Assembly (NCBI GenBank): GCA_934621485.1
Contig: CAKTUS010000012.1
Coordinates: 1-47,290 of the forward strand
From: an uncultured Clostridia bacterium
GTDB lineage: Bacteria; Bacillota; Clostridia; Christensenellales; Aristaeellaceae
Direction of reading: 5' to 3'
DNA length: 47,290 nt
The first letter of the stretch is position 1. Each line of letters opens with the position of its first letter. Made by a program: the position numbers and the translations under genes. The notes beneath the pieces are model-generated. The model was not told the origin of the DNA. It made no database searches and worked only from the letters and a program-made list of their open reading frames with translations. Below are positions 1 through 8,394 of this stretch, piece after piece.

Positions 1-35
1 AAAAAATGGCTCACCCGCGTTTGCAGACGAGCCAT
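1..35 (-). terminator. Possible terminator hairpin on the oleate hydratase strand
   Basis: Read on the minus strand, the 6-35 repeat forms ATGGCTC-loop-GAGCCAT followed by six T at 6-1. This fits a rho-independent terminator for leftward transcription. The stem is only 7 bp with a large loop, so the call is moderate. The second copy (211-240), closer to the gene, has a longer stem on this strand but no T run. Confidence 0.45.
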
Positions 36-240
36 CAGACTATCGAAAAAACCTTTTCGGGGAGTTGTCAGAGGGGCTGCAGCCCCTCTGACTGGATTCG
101 TATCGACCGGCTTTTGCCGGTCGGGCGGGGAGTTTTCAGCTTTGCCGAAAACATTCCTACAGTCCTTCGTCAGAAAAGATCGTCGTCAGACGAGCTTTTT
201 GGACGGGCTAATGGCTCACCCGCGTTTGCAGATGAGCCAT
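6..240. repeat. Hairpin-rich block bracketed by a 30-base repeat
   Basis: The same 30-base sequence occurs at 6-35 and 211-240 with one mismatch. Each copy is itself an inverted repeat (ATGGCTC...GAGCCAT), so the block has both direct and inverted ends. Between the copies are a perfect 26-base palindrome at 67-92, a hairpin with 8-bp arms CGACCGGC/GCCGGTCG at 104-123, and a weaker one at about 131-151. No ORF with a ribosome binding site fits here. The block lies just downstream of the oleate hydratase gene, so it may act as a transcription end region. It also looks MITE-like, which is inference. Confidence 0.6.
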
Positions 241-253
241 TTTCAAGAGCCCG

Positions 254-2029
254 TTAAATCAGCTTATACTCCTTCAGCAGCTTTTCGATATCCGTACCGG
301 ACGCTTTGCCCATAACGGCCTTAAAAGCCAGCTTTTCCAGCAGCGTTGCATCCATGTCGGTCACCTTTTTGCCATCGCGCAGCTGTACGGTAGCGTTCAG
401 CAGGTCGCGAATGTCGTACACGCTGCCCCATACCTCCGGCACGCCGCGGTCTACGTTCAGCAGTGTATACACGGCTTCCATACCGGTACGCATGGAGTAT
501 TCGGTGGTGAAAATGGTGTCGCGAGGCGTTTCGGCAAACTGGCCCAGGAAGGCAAAGTTCACAGCGCCGTCCGGCACCACTTTGGGCCGGTCGCCATAGG
601 CTCTGGGCATGAAGAAAGCGTCGATGTAAGGCATCATCACAGGCACGGTATTGGCGCTGTGCTCTGCCAGCTCCTCAATCTGGTTCTCCGGCACGCCGAT
701 GTGGTACAGCCACTCCATGCAAATTTCCTTGCCGGTGCACTCGCGCATGGGCTTCTTTACATAGTCGCCTGGCTTGTCGGTAAACAGGCTGTATACCCAT
801 ACCAGGCAATGGTCCTTTGGCTGCTGACGGAACTGAGGCTGACGATTGATGGTCCAGCTCATGAGCCAGCTGGAATCCTTCACGGTCACAATGCCGCCGG
901 TAACCACTTTGCCGGTAAAGGGATCGCGTTTGCAGATGGCCTTGATGTACGGAATGATGCGCTGATCCAGCGTTTCCACGGTTGCGCTCATCCAGTTGGT
1001 TTGCTCAGGATCGTAGCAGAACTTATCAGGATGGCCAAAGGCAGGATCCTGCGCGGCAACCTTGCGCCACATATCCCAGCCGCCGCCTTCCTTAATCTCG
1101 GGGTTGTAAGGCGCAGGACTGTTCTGGCTGCCCATGGCGGAGTTTTCTACACAGCCGCCGTTGGTGATGAACACCAAATCGTTTTCCGTCAGGCCGATGC
1201 TTTCCTCCTTGCCGTCGCGAATGGTTTCAATGCTCTTGGCCAGCTTGCGCTCAGGCGTGCAGTCAAACAGTACGTTGACTACCTTTACGCCGAAGTGGAA
1301 CTGTACGCCGGCCTTTTCCAGGTACTTTACCATGGGCAGAATCATGGATTCATACTGGTTGTATTTGGTAAAGCGCAGCGCCTTGAAATCCGGCAGACCG
1401 CCAATGTGGTGAATGTACCGCTGCAGGTACAGCTTCATCTCCAAAGCGCTGTGCCAGTTTTCAAAGGCAAACATCGTGCGCCAATACAGCCAGAAATTGC
1501 TGTTAAACACTTCATCGTCAAAAATATCCGTGATGCGTTTATCCTGCAACTGCTCATTGGGGGTAAAGAACAGCTTCATGATTTCCATGGCGCCCTTATC
1601 GGAAATGTCAAACTTTCCGTCAGTATGGGCGTCCTGTCCCCGCTTTACGGTGGCCCGGCAAAGCGAATAGTTGGGATCGGCCTTGTTCAGCCAGTAGTAT
1701 TCGTCCAATACGCTGACGCCTTCCGTTTCAATGGAGGGAATGGAGTGGAACAAATCCCACATCACCTCAAAGTGATTGTCCATCTCACGGCCGCCGCGCA
1801 TCACATAGCCCACATTTTCAAACTTCCAGCCGTCGCACGCGCCGCCGGCCAGCTGTTCCTTTTCCAAAATATGAATATGCTCGCCCTTCATCTGTCCGTC
1901 GCGAACGAGATAGCAGGCGGCAGTCAATGCGGCAAGGCCGCTGCCGATGATGTAAGCCGACTTGTGATCGACGCCTTCGGGCTTACGGGGACGGGCAAAC
2001 GCTTCATAGTTACCGCTGGAATAATACAT
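254..2029 (-). CDS. ohyA: Oleate hydratase
   Basis: FAD-dependent fatty acid double-bond hydratase (EC 4.2.1.53; formerly myosin-cross-reactive antigen family). It adds water to cis-9 double bonds of oleate and related unsaturated fatty acids to give 10-hydroxy acids. The 591-aa length is normal for the family. The nucleotide-binding motif IIGSGLAALTAA lies at about residues 27-38. Glu82 in RGGRE and Tyr201 match the catalytic Glu82/Tyr201 known for the Staphylococcus aureus enzyme. The start is supported by GGTAGGAGG upstream. It has its own promoter and lies downstream of a TetR gene on the same strand. In gut bacteria this enzyme detoxifies host or dietary unsaturated fatty acids; that role is inferred here. 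The family assignment is very secure. Confidence 0.97.
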   Translation of the reverse strand: MYYSSGNYEAFARPRKPEGVDHKSAYIIGSGLAALTAACYLVRDGQMKGEHIHILEKEQLAGGACDGWKFENVGYVMRGGREMDNHFEVMWDLFHSIPSIETEGVSVLDEYYWLNKADPNYSLCRATVKRGQDAHTDGKFDISDKGAMEIMKLFFTPNEQLQDKRITDIFDDEVFNSNFWLYWRTMFAFENWHSALEMKLYLQRYIHHIGGLPDFKALRFTKYNQYESMILPMVKYLEKAGVQFHFGVKVVNVLFDCTPERKLAKSIETIRDGKEESIGLTENDLVFITNGGCVENSAMGSQNSPAPYNPEIKEGGGWDMWRKVAAQDPAFGHPDKFCYDPEQTNWMSATVETLDQRIIPYIKAICKRDPFTGKVVTGGIVTVKDSSWLMSWTINRQPQFRQQPKDHCLVWVYSLFTDKPGDYVKKPMRECTGKEICMEWLYHIGVPENQIEELAEHSANTVPVMMPYIDAFFMPRAYGDRPKVVPDGAVNFAFLGQFAETPRDTIFTTEYSMRTGMEAVYTLLNVDRGVPEVWGSVYDIRDLLNATVQLRDGKKVTDMDATLLEKLAFKAVMGKASGTDIEKLLKEYKLI

Positions 2030-2084
2030 ACGGATGGCCTCCTACCTTCATTCCGTCAGGGGCTATTCCCTAACCGGTGTTGTC

Positions 2085-2113
2085 ATTATAGGATGATCCG
2101 TTTCCAGCCACAA
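2085..2113 (-). promoter_or_regulatory. Promoter of ohyA
   Basis: On the minus strand, TTGTGG (2113-2108) is followed by a 17-base spacer and a perfect TATAAT (2090-2085), about 56 bases before the ohyA start codon. A short palindrome, GGATCATCC, sits just upstream of the -10 box and an ACCGGT palindrome just downstream. Either could be part of an operator for the neighbouring TetR protein, but this is a guess. Confidence 0.7.
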
Positions 2114-2120
2114 TAAACAG

Positions 2121-2155
2121 AAAAGCCGCCATGACCAAAATTTCATCACGGCGGT
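2121..2155 (-). terminator. Terminator after the TetR gene
   Basis: On the minus strand the stem pairs ACCGCC (plus an inner TGA) with (TCA) GGCGGC and is followed by TTTTCTGTTT. It lies between the TetR stop codon and the ohyA promoter, so ohyA is probably transcribed separately. Confidence 0.7.
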
Positions 2156-2174
2156 ATAACTGATGCTTTTTTGA

Positions 2175-2756
2175 TCATTTGGCCGGTTTTGATAAAACAG
2201 ATTCGCCAGCCAGGCGTTCCAGCGCCGAACGAATGTTGCCATGAATCACCCGTCCCAAATGCTCCACCAGTTTTTGCGGGTCGCCCCGCATATCGTTCTT
2301 AATCCAGTCCAGCATCAGGCCCACAAAGGCGTACTTGTAAAAATGGGCAATAAACTCCTGGTCCTGCTCCGGCACGGTAAGGCCCTCGCATTGCTCATGA
2401 ACCACGCCGATCAGCAAGTCGTATGTCAGGCGATACAGATAAGTTTCCACATGCTCCCGGCTCACCGATCGGTATACGTTCATGATAAAAGGCCTGTTTG
2501 CCTTTACCGCTTCAAAAATCTGCAAAAAGCCCTGCTGCCAGGTATCATAGGTCTTTTTTCCCTCCAGGGCCTTGCGGGCATCCTCCACGCAGGACCACTC
2601 GATCAAATCGTAAATATCCTTGAAGTGGTAATAGAAAGTCATTCGGCTGATGCCGCAGTTTTCAGCAATGTCGTTTATGGTAATCTTGTCCAAAGGCTTT
2701 TGCAGCAGCAGTTCCTTGAGGGAAGCTTCCAAAGCCCGCTTGGTAATATCCGACAT
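2175..2756 (-). CDS. TetR/AcrR-family transcriptional regulator
   Basis: 193-aa regulator with an N-terminal TetR helix-turn-helix at about residues 20-50 (ITINDIAENCGISRMTFYYH). The C-terminal half is helical and would bind the ligand; the pattern resembles DhaS-like TetR proteins. The start has AAAGGAAGG upstream. The gene follows sbcC by 31 bases and precedes ohyA on the same strand, separated by a terminator. TetR-type regulators beside ohyA genes suggest a fatty-acid-responsive repressor of ohyA. The ligand and targets cannot be read from the sequence. Confidence 0.9.
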   Translation of the reverse strand: MSDITKRALEASLKELLLQKPLDKITINDIAENCGISRMTFYYHFKDIYDLIEWSCVEDARKALEGKKTYDTWQQGFLQIFEAVKANRPFIMNVYRSVSREHVETYLYRLTYDLLIGVVHEQCEGLTVPEQDQEFIAHFYKYAFVGLMLDWIKNDMRGDPQKLVEHLGRVIHGNIRSALERLAGESVLSKPAK

Positions 2757-2787
2757 GGCGCGCCTTCCTTTCTGCTGTGTTCTGCGC

Positions 2788-5412
2788 CTACCACTCCACT
2801 TCTATCTGGGACCCGGTAAGCCGCTTGTGAACCACGATTTTTTGGTCAATACGTTCTCTGAGCTCCGGCATGTGGGAAATCACCCCGATAAGCCTGTTGC
2901 CATCCGCCAGGCTGGACAGCAGCGCGAGCGCATTGCGCAGCGCGTTTTCGTCCAGCGTACCAAAGCCTTCGTCAATGAACATGGCTTCCAGGCGAATTTC
3001 ACCGCTTTCGGCCTGAACCACATCAGACAGGCCCAGCGCCAGGCAAAGGGACGCCATGAAACTTTCGCCGCCGGAAAGGGTGGAAACATCCCGCCATTGG
3101 CCGGTGGCCCGGTCCAGCACGTCCAAATCCAATCCCGACTGGCTGCGGCGATCCCTGGCTTCTCCCTTCAGCCGCAGCGCAAACAGGCCGTCCGTCATCA
3201 GCGTAAGGCGTTTATTGGCCGCCGCCACCACCTGCTTAAAGTGGTATTGCTGCACATAAGCTTCAAAGGTCAGCTTGACCTTTTGCGATAATTGCCCGCT
3301 GACCGCCTTGTACAGGTCGCTGAGCGCGGCCCAGTCCTCGGCGTGCTTTTGCTGCCGTTCCCGCGCAGATCGAATTTCCTTGCCTGCCTGAGCGTGAATG
3401 ACAAGCCGCCGCTTCACTTCGTCTCCGGCATCCAAAAGCTGCTGGCGGCAGGCTTCCCACTTCCGCTTTTGCGTTTCCAGCAGCGACAAATCCGCCTGTT
3501 CCCTGCCTTGCAGCTTGCTTTTTTGCGCTGCTAACCAATCGGCCATGGACGTCTTTTGCTGGTTATATTGACGAATCTCGTCCTCCAGCTTCTCCATGGT
3601 TTCCTCCGTCAGTCGAGCGGATTGATACTCCCCTTCCGTGGCAAAGCCGCTGTTTTGCAGCCCTGCTTGGAACGCCTTTTGCAAGCGCGCTTCCTCCCCG
3701 GTCAGGGAATGCTGCTGCTCCAAAAGGGTTGCGAGCTGAGCGGCGGCGGCGGCTTGCTCCTTCTGCTTTTCACGCAATGTTTTCTCCGCCTGCTCCGCTC
3801 GGTTGCGGATGGCGTCCGCTTGGGCTTTGGCCTGCGCGATGCGCTGACGCACCTGCCGCTCGTTTTCCCCCAGCTCCACCCCTTCCGTTTTTAATCGCGA
3901 CTGGATTTCCGACAAAGCGGAACGGACGGCGGTCAGGCTTTCGCTGACCTGCCGAAGCTTTTCCTGCATTTGCGTTCGATGGCGGTCCGCCTGGTCCATG
4001 GTTTCTTTATCCACGCTTTCTGCCGAAGGCTTGGCAGGCGCCGGATGATGGAGCGCGCCGCACACAGGGCAGGGCTGTCCTTCCATGAGGGTTTGCGCCA
4101 ACAGTCCGCTCTGGTTATGGTAAAAAGCGTCTTTAATGGTAAAATACGCTTTATCAGCTGCCTGACTTTGGGAAAGCGCCTGCTGAACCGTTGTCTGTAG
4201 CTGCGCTGCTTTGGCCTGCTGCAAACGTTTTTGCTCCAGCAGCGGCAAACATCTTTCCCATTGGGCCGCTTGCATGATTTGCTGCTGCGCCAGCGGCAGC
4301 TGGGCGGCGGCCTCCTCTGCCGCCGCCTGCCATGACGGAAGCTGCCGTTTTTGCGCTTCTATGCGTCTGGTCAACCCGGCAATCGCTTCGTCCGCCTTTT
4401 GACGCCTGCTTCGGCAGGCTTGCAAGAGCGCATCGGCAGCAAAAATGGACTGCGCCTTTCGTGCCTGCGCCAGCGCCGTCTCCATATCGTCTACGGCGCT
4501 CTGCCGGCTCACCAGTTTTTCCCACTGCAAAACGCCGTTTTGCAAGTCGTCAAAAGCAGCGTTTAGCTGCCGGCCGCTTTCCAGTGCGGTAATGGCTTTT
4601 TCCAGTTCAGCAGTTGCCTCGGCCTGCTTTTCATCCAACCGCTTCTTTCGCTCTGTTTCAAAGGCATACAGGTTTCGCAGAGCGGCTAGCAGCAAATCGG
4701 CGTATTTGGCGTCGCTTTTGTATTGTGCAAAGGGTTCCTGTCCCGGATAATCCGGATCCGGCGTTACTTTGTCGGCTGCAAATCGAATCTGCGCGTTCAG
4801 GGCCTCCTGCTGTTGCGCCGCAGCCGCGGCTTTTTCTTTCAAGCGCTGCTGCAAACGAGCATAAAGCCCGGTGTTAAACAGCTTTTGAAACAGCGCCTTT
4901 CGCTCGTCAGATTTCGCGTTCAGAATTTTCAAAAAATCGCCTTGGGCAATCATGACCGTTTGAGCAAACTGGTCACGATTCAGGCCCAGCATGTCCTGTA
5001 TTCTTTCGCCCACTTCATCCAACCGTGTCCAGCATCGCCCGGTTTCCAGCTCTGTCAATTGTGCATTGGCCTTTTCCGTAACAAATCCTTCTCCGCGCTT
5101 GCTCAGGCGAAGGTATTCCGGATTGCGGCGGATTTGGTAGGTGCGCTGCTTGTGGGAAAACACCAGGTCTACATAAGTCGCCATGTCCGCAGACGCATAG
5201 TCGGACCGAAAGGATTTGGATGCGCGGCGCTCCTTGCCGCCGGCAGCCTCGCCGTACAGCGCAAAGCTGATTGCATCAAACAGCGTTGTTTTGCCGGCTC
5301 CGGTATCGCCTGTAATGAGAAACAGTCCCCTTTCCCCCAGTCTGGTAAAATCGACGCTTGTTTTGCCGGCATAGGGGCCAAAGGCGCACAGGGTTAGCTG
5401 CAAGGGCTTCAT
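2788..5412 (-). CDS. sbcC: Exonuclease SbcCD, ATPase subunit SbcC
   Basis: SMC-like/Rad50-type ATPase that works with SbcD to cleave DNA hairpins and blocked ends. Walker A GDTGAGKTT is at residues 35-43. Two long Ala/Gln/Glu-rich coiled-coil arms flank the zinc hook C448-P-V-C451. The C-terminal lobe has the signature LSGGESF and Walker B MFIDEGFGTLD. The protein is 874 aa, shorter than the roughly 1,050-1,130 aa of the E. coli and Bacillus proteins; the coiled coils are shorter while all catalytic parts remain. The start ATG overlaps the sbcD stop by 4 bases (ATGA), indicating translational coupling. Confidence 0.96.
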   Translation of the reverse strand: MKPLQLTLCAFGPYAGKTSVDFTRLGERGLFLITGDTGAGKTTLFDAISFALYGEAAGGKERRASKSFRSDYASADMATYVDLVFSHKQRTYQIRRNPEYLRLSKRGEGFVTEKANAQLTELETGRCWTRLDEVGERIQDMLGLNRDQFAQTVMIAQGDFLKILNAKSDERKALFQKLFNTGLYARLQQRLKEKAAAAAQQQEALNAQIRFAADKVTPDPDYPGQEPFAQYKSDAKYADLLLAALRNLYAFETERKKRLDEKQAEATAELEKAITALESGRQLNAAFDDLQNGVLQWEKLVSRQSAVDDMETALAQARKAQSIFAADALLQACRSRRQKADEAIAGLTRRIEAQKRQLPSWQAAAEEAAAQLPLAQQQIMQAAQWERCLPLLEQKRLQQAKAAQLQTTVQQALSQSQAADKAYFTIKDAFYHNQSGLLAQTLMEGQPCPVCGALHHPAPAKPSAESVDKETMDQADRHRTQMQEKLRQVSESLTAVRSALSEIQSRLKTEGVELGENERQVRQRIAQAKAQADAIRNRAEQAEKTLREKQKEQAAAAAQLATLLEQQHSLTGEEARLQKAFQAGLQNSGFATEGEYQSARLTEETMEKLEDEIRQYNQQKTSMADWLAAQKSKLQGREQADLSLLETQKRKWEACRQQLLDAGDEVKRRLVIHAQAGKEIRSARERQQKHAEDWAALSDLYKAVSGQLSQKVKLTFEAYVQQYHFKQVVAAANKRLTLMTDGLFALRLKGEARDRRSQSGLDLDVLDRATGQWRDVSTLSGGESFMASLCLALGLSDVVQAESGEIRLEAMFIDEGFGTLDENALRNALALLSSLADGNRLIGVISHMPELRERIDQKIVVHKRLTGSQIEVEW

Positions 5413-6533
5413 TCCTGCTCGTCCTCCAATTCTTTCAGGATGCTTTCCAGCAGCTGCACATGCCGCTCTGTTGGCCGTTCGTCATTGTTTTGCAGGCGGT
5501 AAAAGTCTGTAAACAAATCCGAGACGGATTTGCTCCGAAGATTTTCGCGGGCCAGAACGTCTCCATCCGCTTTGGTTTTGGCGTTAACGACAGAAAACTG
5601 CATCAAGTTGGGAAAAACAGTTGTGATGCTGACACGGGCATCCGGCGGTGGGAGTTCATCGTGAATCGTCGCCCACACATAATCCTCCGAATAAGGCATG
5701 GCGATGATATCCTCCAGCATGCCTTCCACCAAGCGCATATCGTGAGGCGCATTCAAGGGAACCGTGCGCCACTGCACGGTTCCCTTTTCCAGCATTGTAA
5801 CAAGCGTGATGGATTTTCGCTGATCAACCTCCGAAAAGGAATACTTCATCAGCGAACCTGCATAGCGCATGGTATCCCGCATACAGCATTGGGGCTTATG
5901 CAGATGCCCAAGAGCCACATAGTCAAAATCATGGAATATGCTGCCGTCAATTTGATCCAGTCCGCCTATGGTTTGCTCCTCCGAATCGCATCTTTCCGCA
6001 CCCACAATAAACTGGTGGCACAAAAGCACGTTTCGTTCCACAACGTTCACGGAAGAATGGGTAAGAACTGCCTGCACAGCCTCCTGATAGCTTTCAATGG
6101 GCTGGTCCGGGAAAAAATGCCGTACCTGAACGGGCTTTACGAACGGAAGCAGATGAACTGTTAACGGGCCGTATTCATCGCAAAGCCTGATTTGCTGCAA
6201 ACGGCCGTCAAAGGCTTCTGACACGTAAACCCCGGCGTTTTTCAAAAGGGAAGAAAAATAGGAAATCCGCTGAGCCGAATCGTGATTGCCGCTGATGATA
6301 AACACTTTTGCGCCATTTGCCCTCAGCTGGGTAATAAATGAATCAAACACCGCCATAGCTTCGCTTTGGGGGGAGGCCTTCTGATAAACGTCGCCTGCAA
6401 TCAAAACGGCGTCCACCTGCTCGGTACGCGCTATATCCGCCGCTTGCTGCAAAAGGCTCTTTTGATCCTCCAGAAAACTGACGTCATTAAGCCGCTTGCC
6501 CAGGTGCAAATCTGCCATATGCAAAAACTTCAT
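5409..6533 (-). CDS. sbcD: Exonuclease SbcCD, nuclease subunit SbcD
   Basis: Mre11-type metallophosphoesterase, the nuclease half of SbcCD. All metal-binding motifs are visible in order: DLHLG at residues 8-12, GDVYQ near 48, SGNHD near 80, a His in LLCHQF, and GHLHKP near 210. The 374-aa length is normal. The start follows an AGGAGA ribosome binding site. It is 27 bases downstream of the bile salt hydrolase gene and overlaps sbcC by 4 bases, so hydrolase-sbcD-sbcC-tetR may be one transcript. Confidence 0.96.
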   Translation of the reverse strand: MKFLHMADLHLGKRLNDVSFLEDQKSLLQQAADIARTEQVDAVLIAGDVYQKASPQSEAMAVFDSFITQLRANGAKVFIISGNHDSAQRISYFSSLLKNAGVYVSEAFDGRLQQIRLCDEYGPLTVHLLPFVKPVQVRHFFPDQPIESYQEAVQAVLTHSSVNVVERNVLLCHQFIVGAERCDSEEQTIGGLDQIDGSIFHDFDYVALGHLHKPQCCMRDTMRYAGSLMKYSFSEVDQRKSITLVTMLEKGTVQWRTVPLNAPHDMRLVEGMLEDIIAMPYSEDYVWATIHDELPPPDARVSITTVFPNLMQFSVVNAKTKADGDVLARENLRSKSVSDLFTDFYRLQNNDERPTERHVQLLESILKELEDEQE

Positions 6534-6560
6534 GCGCTTTTGTCTCCTGTGTCACACTTG

Positions 6561-7535
6561 TCAGTTGCGCCAGCAAATTTGTTGCCTGTCTTGCAGCGGA
6601 TAAGCAATCAGCGCTTCTCCATCCAGGTTTTCACGATGCATGTCTACCGCTGTAATCTGCCGGTTATCATACGTTGTGTAATAGTAAATGCCGCGGTCAG
6701 CGTTGCAGCAGCTGGAATAAAGGGTTATTTCGTATTTGCCATCCTCCAGGCGGCAGCAGCCGCGTTGCTGTTCCACCGAGCCCAGAATATGAAAAAACTG
6801 GCTGATGCTCTCCGCTTCTCCATCCGGCGAGCAGGCGTTCATCCGAACAAAGGAAGCCCGTACAAATCGGGACTGAGACGACAAATCTCCTGGCAGCCCT
6901 ATCGCGCCCATTCCACGGCTGTACGCTTGTAAAGGAAGCCCTTTGGCAAAGCGGTTCTCCGGGCTGCCGGCGGAAAGCTGAGCATAGTTGTTCAGCGCGA
7001 ACAGCTGCATGGGGAAAGGCGGGTTGTTGGTGAGCACGCCGACAGGATTGTCATAGACGTGAAGCCCCTCTACGGTGCTTTCCAGCACGATACAGGACTG
7101 TTTATCTGCAATCAGCCAATGCAATTGGGCCACAGGCAACTCTTTGTGAAAAGGGGTGTCCGCCAAATTGACTTGCGCAAGCAATTTCCGGGCCTGCGCC
7201 ACGCTTTCACACTGTCCAAGCAGCCATGGAATCAGCTCAAACTGGGCTATGTTCGTCTTTTGCGGAACCGGCTTTCCGTAAGCCGCGTTTCCCACAAAAT
7301 TCAAACCCGCTATGCAAAGTCCCTTTTCGTTCACAGCATCATAATACAGAGGGTAATTGTCCAGCACATGAGCCATGCCAATGAGGGCGAAATGGTCGCT
7401 CAAGCTTTCCTGATGCCGCAGGGGAAAAGAAAAGCGGCGCGGCGTAATCACAACGCTTTCCCCGTAGGAAAACTCATAATCCAAGTTGCGTCCAAAGTAA
7501 AAGCTGCTGGTTTGATACGTGGCGGCAGTACACAT
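6561..7535 (-). CDS. bsh: Choloylglycine hydrolase family protein, probably bile salt hydrolase
   Basis: Ntn-hydrolase that cleaves the amide bond of glycine- or taurine-conjugated bile acids. The start is set by GGAGG seven bases before ATG at 7535 and by the family rule that Cys2 becomes the N-terminal nucleophile (MCTAATY). A longer in-frame ORF to 7637 would bury this Cys and is rejected. Family active-site residues are present: Cys2, Arg16, Asp19, Asn79, Asn171 (in VLTNNPPF) and an Arg in SQSRFVR. At 324 aa it has the normal length. The NNPPF, LPGDLSS and GIYYYTTYDN blocks favour bile salt hydrolase over penicillin V acylase, but substrate choice needs assay. No signal peptide, so cytoplasmic. 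Confidence 0.92.
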   Translation of the reverse strand: MCTAATYQTSSFYFGRNLDYEFSYGESVVITPRRFSFPLRHQESLSDHFALIGMAHVLDNYPLYYDAVNEKGLCIAGLNFVGNAAYGKPVPQKTNIAQFELIPWLLGQCESVAQARKLLAQVNLADTPFHKELPVAQLHWLIADKQSCIVLESTVEGLHVYDNPVGVLTNNPPFPMQLFALNNYAQLSAGSPENRFAKGLPLQAYSRGMGAIGLPGDLSSQSRFVRASFVRMNACSPDGEAESISQFFHILGSVEQQRGCCRLEDGKYEITLYSSCCNADRGIYYYTTYDNRQITAVDMHRENLDGEALIAYPLQDRQQICWRN

Positions 7536-7612
7536 AGGTCTTCCTCCATTCAAACGTTTTTCACTGCTTATGCTTTCTCGTTTTGGAGCATAAAATCCTT
7601 GTATCCGTAGCA

Positions 7613-7651
7613 AGAAAAAGCACCGAAACCGCCGCAAGGCAATTTCGGTGC
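7613..7651 (-). terminator. Terminator after rpsR
   Basis: On the minus strand GCACCGAAA (7651-7643) pairs with TTTCGGTGC (7628-7620) and is followed by TTTTTCTTG. It is a clear rho-independent terminator closing the rpsF-ssb-rpsR operon before the bile salt hydrolase gene. Confidence 0.9.
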
Positions 7652-7664
7652 TTTAGAAGAAGCG

Positions 7665-7919
7665 TTATTCTACGGAGAAGGGCATCAGGGCGATGGCACG
7701 GGCGCGCTTGATGGCTTCAGAGAGCTGACGCTGATGCTTGGCGCAGTTGCCGCTCATCCGGCGAGGCATAATCTTGCCGCGCTCGTTCACAAAGCGACGA
7801 AGGCGATTCACATCTTTGTAGTCGATGTATTCGATCTTGTCCACGCAGAAGCTGCACACCTTGCGGCGGGGCTTGCGTCCACGGGGGCGAGGTCTTCTTT
7901 CACCACGATCCTCAGACAT
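7665..7919 (-). CDS. rpsR: 30S ribosomal protein bS18
   Basis: Small-subunit ribosomal protein that pairs with bS6 on the platform of the 30S subunit. The 84-aa protein has a basic N-terminus and the conserved bS18 core IDYKDVNRLRRFV and GNCAKHQRQL. Cysteines in KVCSFC and GNCAKH are arranged like the zinc-binding (C+) form of S18. It is the last gene of the rpsF-ssb-rpsR operon, the usual Bacillota order, and is followed by a strong terminator. Confidence 0.97.
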   Translation of the reverse strand: MSEDRGERRPRPRGRKPRRKVCSFCVDKIEYIDYKDVNRLRRFVNERGKIMPRRMSGNCAKHQRQLSEAIKRARAIALMPFSVE

Positions 7920-7957
7920 GGGCTAAACCTCCTTTAACGGTAATCATCAAGAAAAAA

Positions 7958-8380
7958 TCAGAAGGGAAGGTCCTCATCGTCTACTTCCTCAAAGCCTTTT
8001 TCCGCAGCCGGAGCGGCGGGCGCGGCATGAGAAGCGGCGGCAGGCGCATAGCCTGCATCTTCGCTACGAGAGGACAGGAACTCAACGTCATCCGCCGTTA
8101 CATCCAGCGAGAAACGGGTGGAGCCGTCGCTGCCGGTATAGCTGCTGACAGAAACGGGACCCATCACGCAAACCTTGCGGCCTTTGGCCAAATACTTCTG
8201 GCAGTTTTCACCCAGCTGACGCCAGGCGGAAACGCGGAAGAAATCGGCTTCGGGCTGATTGGCCTGAGCGGAGCGCCGACGGTTGACGGCCACGGTAAAC
8301 GAGCATACGTTCACGCCCGTAGACGTGGTGCGCAGTTCGGGGTCGCGAGTCAGGTTGCCGATGATGGTCAGTTTGTTCAT
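7958..8380 (-). CDS. ssb: Single-stranded DNA-binding protein
   Basis: OB-fold protein that coats single-stranded DNA in replication and repair. The 140-aa protein begins MNKLTIIGNLTRDPELR, typical of SSB. A low-complexity Ala/Pro-rich linker follows the OB fold at about residue 110. It ends in DDEDLPF, the acidic tip that recruits partner proteins. It lies between rpsF and rpsR, the classic arrangement. Confidence 0.97.
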   Translation of the reverse strand: MNKLTIIGNLTRDPELRTTSTGVNVCSFTVAVNRRRSAQANQPEADFFRVSAWRQLGENCQKYLAKGRKVCVMGPVSVSSYTGSDGSTRFSLDVTADDVEFLSSRSEDAGYAPAAASHAAPAAPAAEKGFEEVDDEDLPF

Positions 8381-8394
8381 GACTTACACCGTCC

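Noticed and set aside
6..240. Pair of 30-base repeats considered as a CRISPR remnant
   Set aside because: Only two copies, 175 bases apart, with hairpins instead of a spacer and no cas genes.
659..2116. Plus-strand ORF of 485 codons opposite ohyA
   Set aside because: Antisense to a well-conserved enzyme and without ribosome binding site or family.
7536..7637. N-terminal extension of the bile salt hydrolase
   Set aside because: It would displace the obligatory Cys2 nucleophile, overlaps the rpsR terminator region, and a strong ribosome binding site supports the internal ATG.
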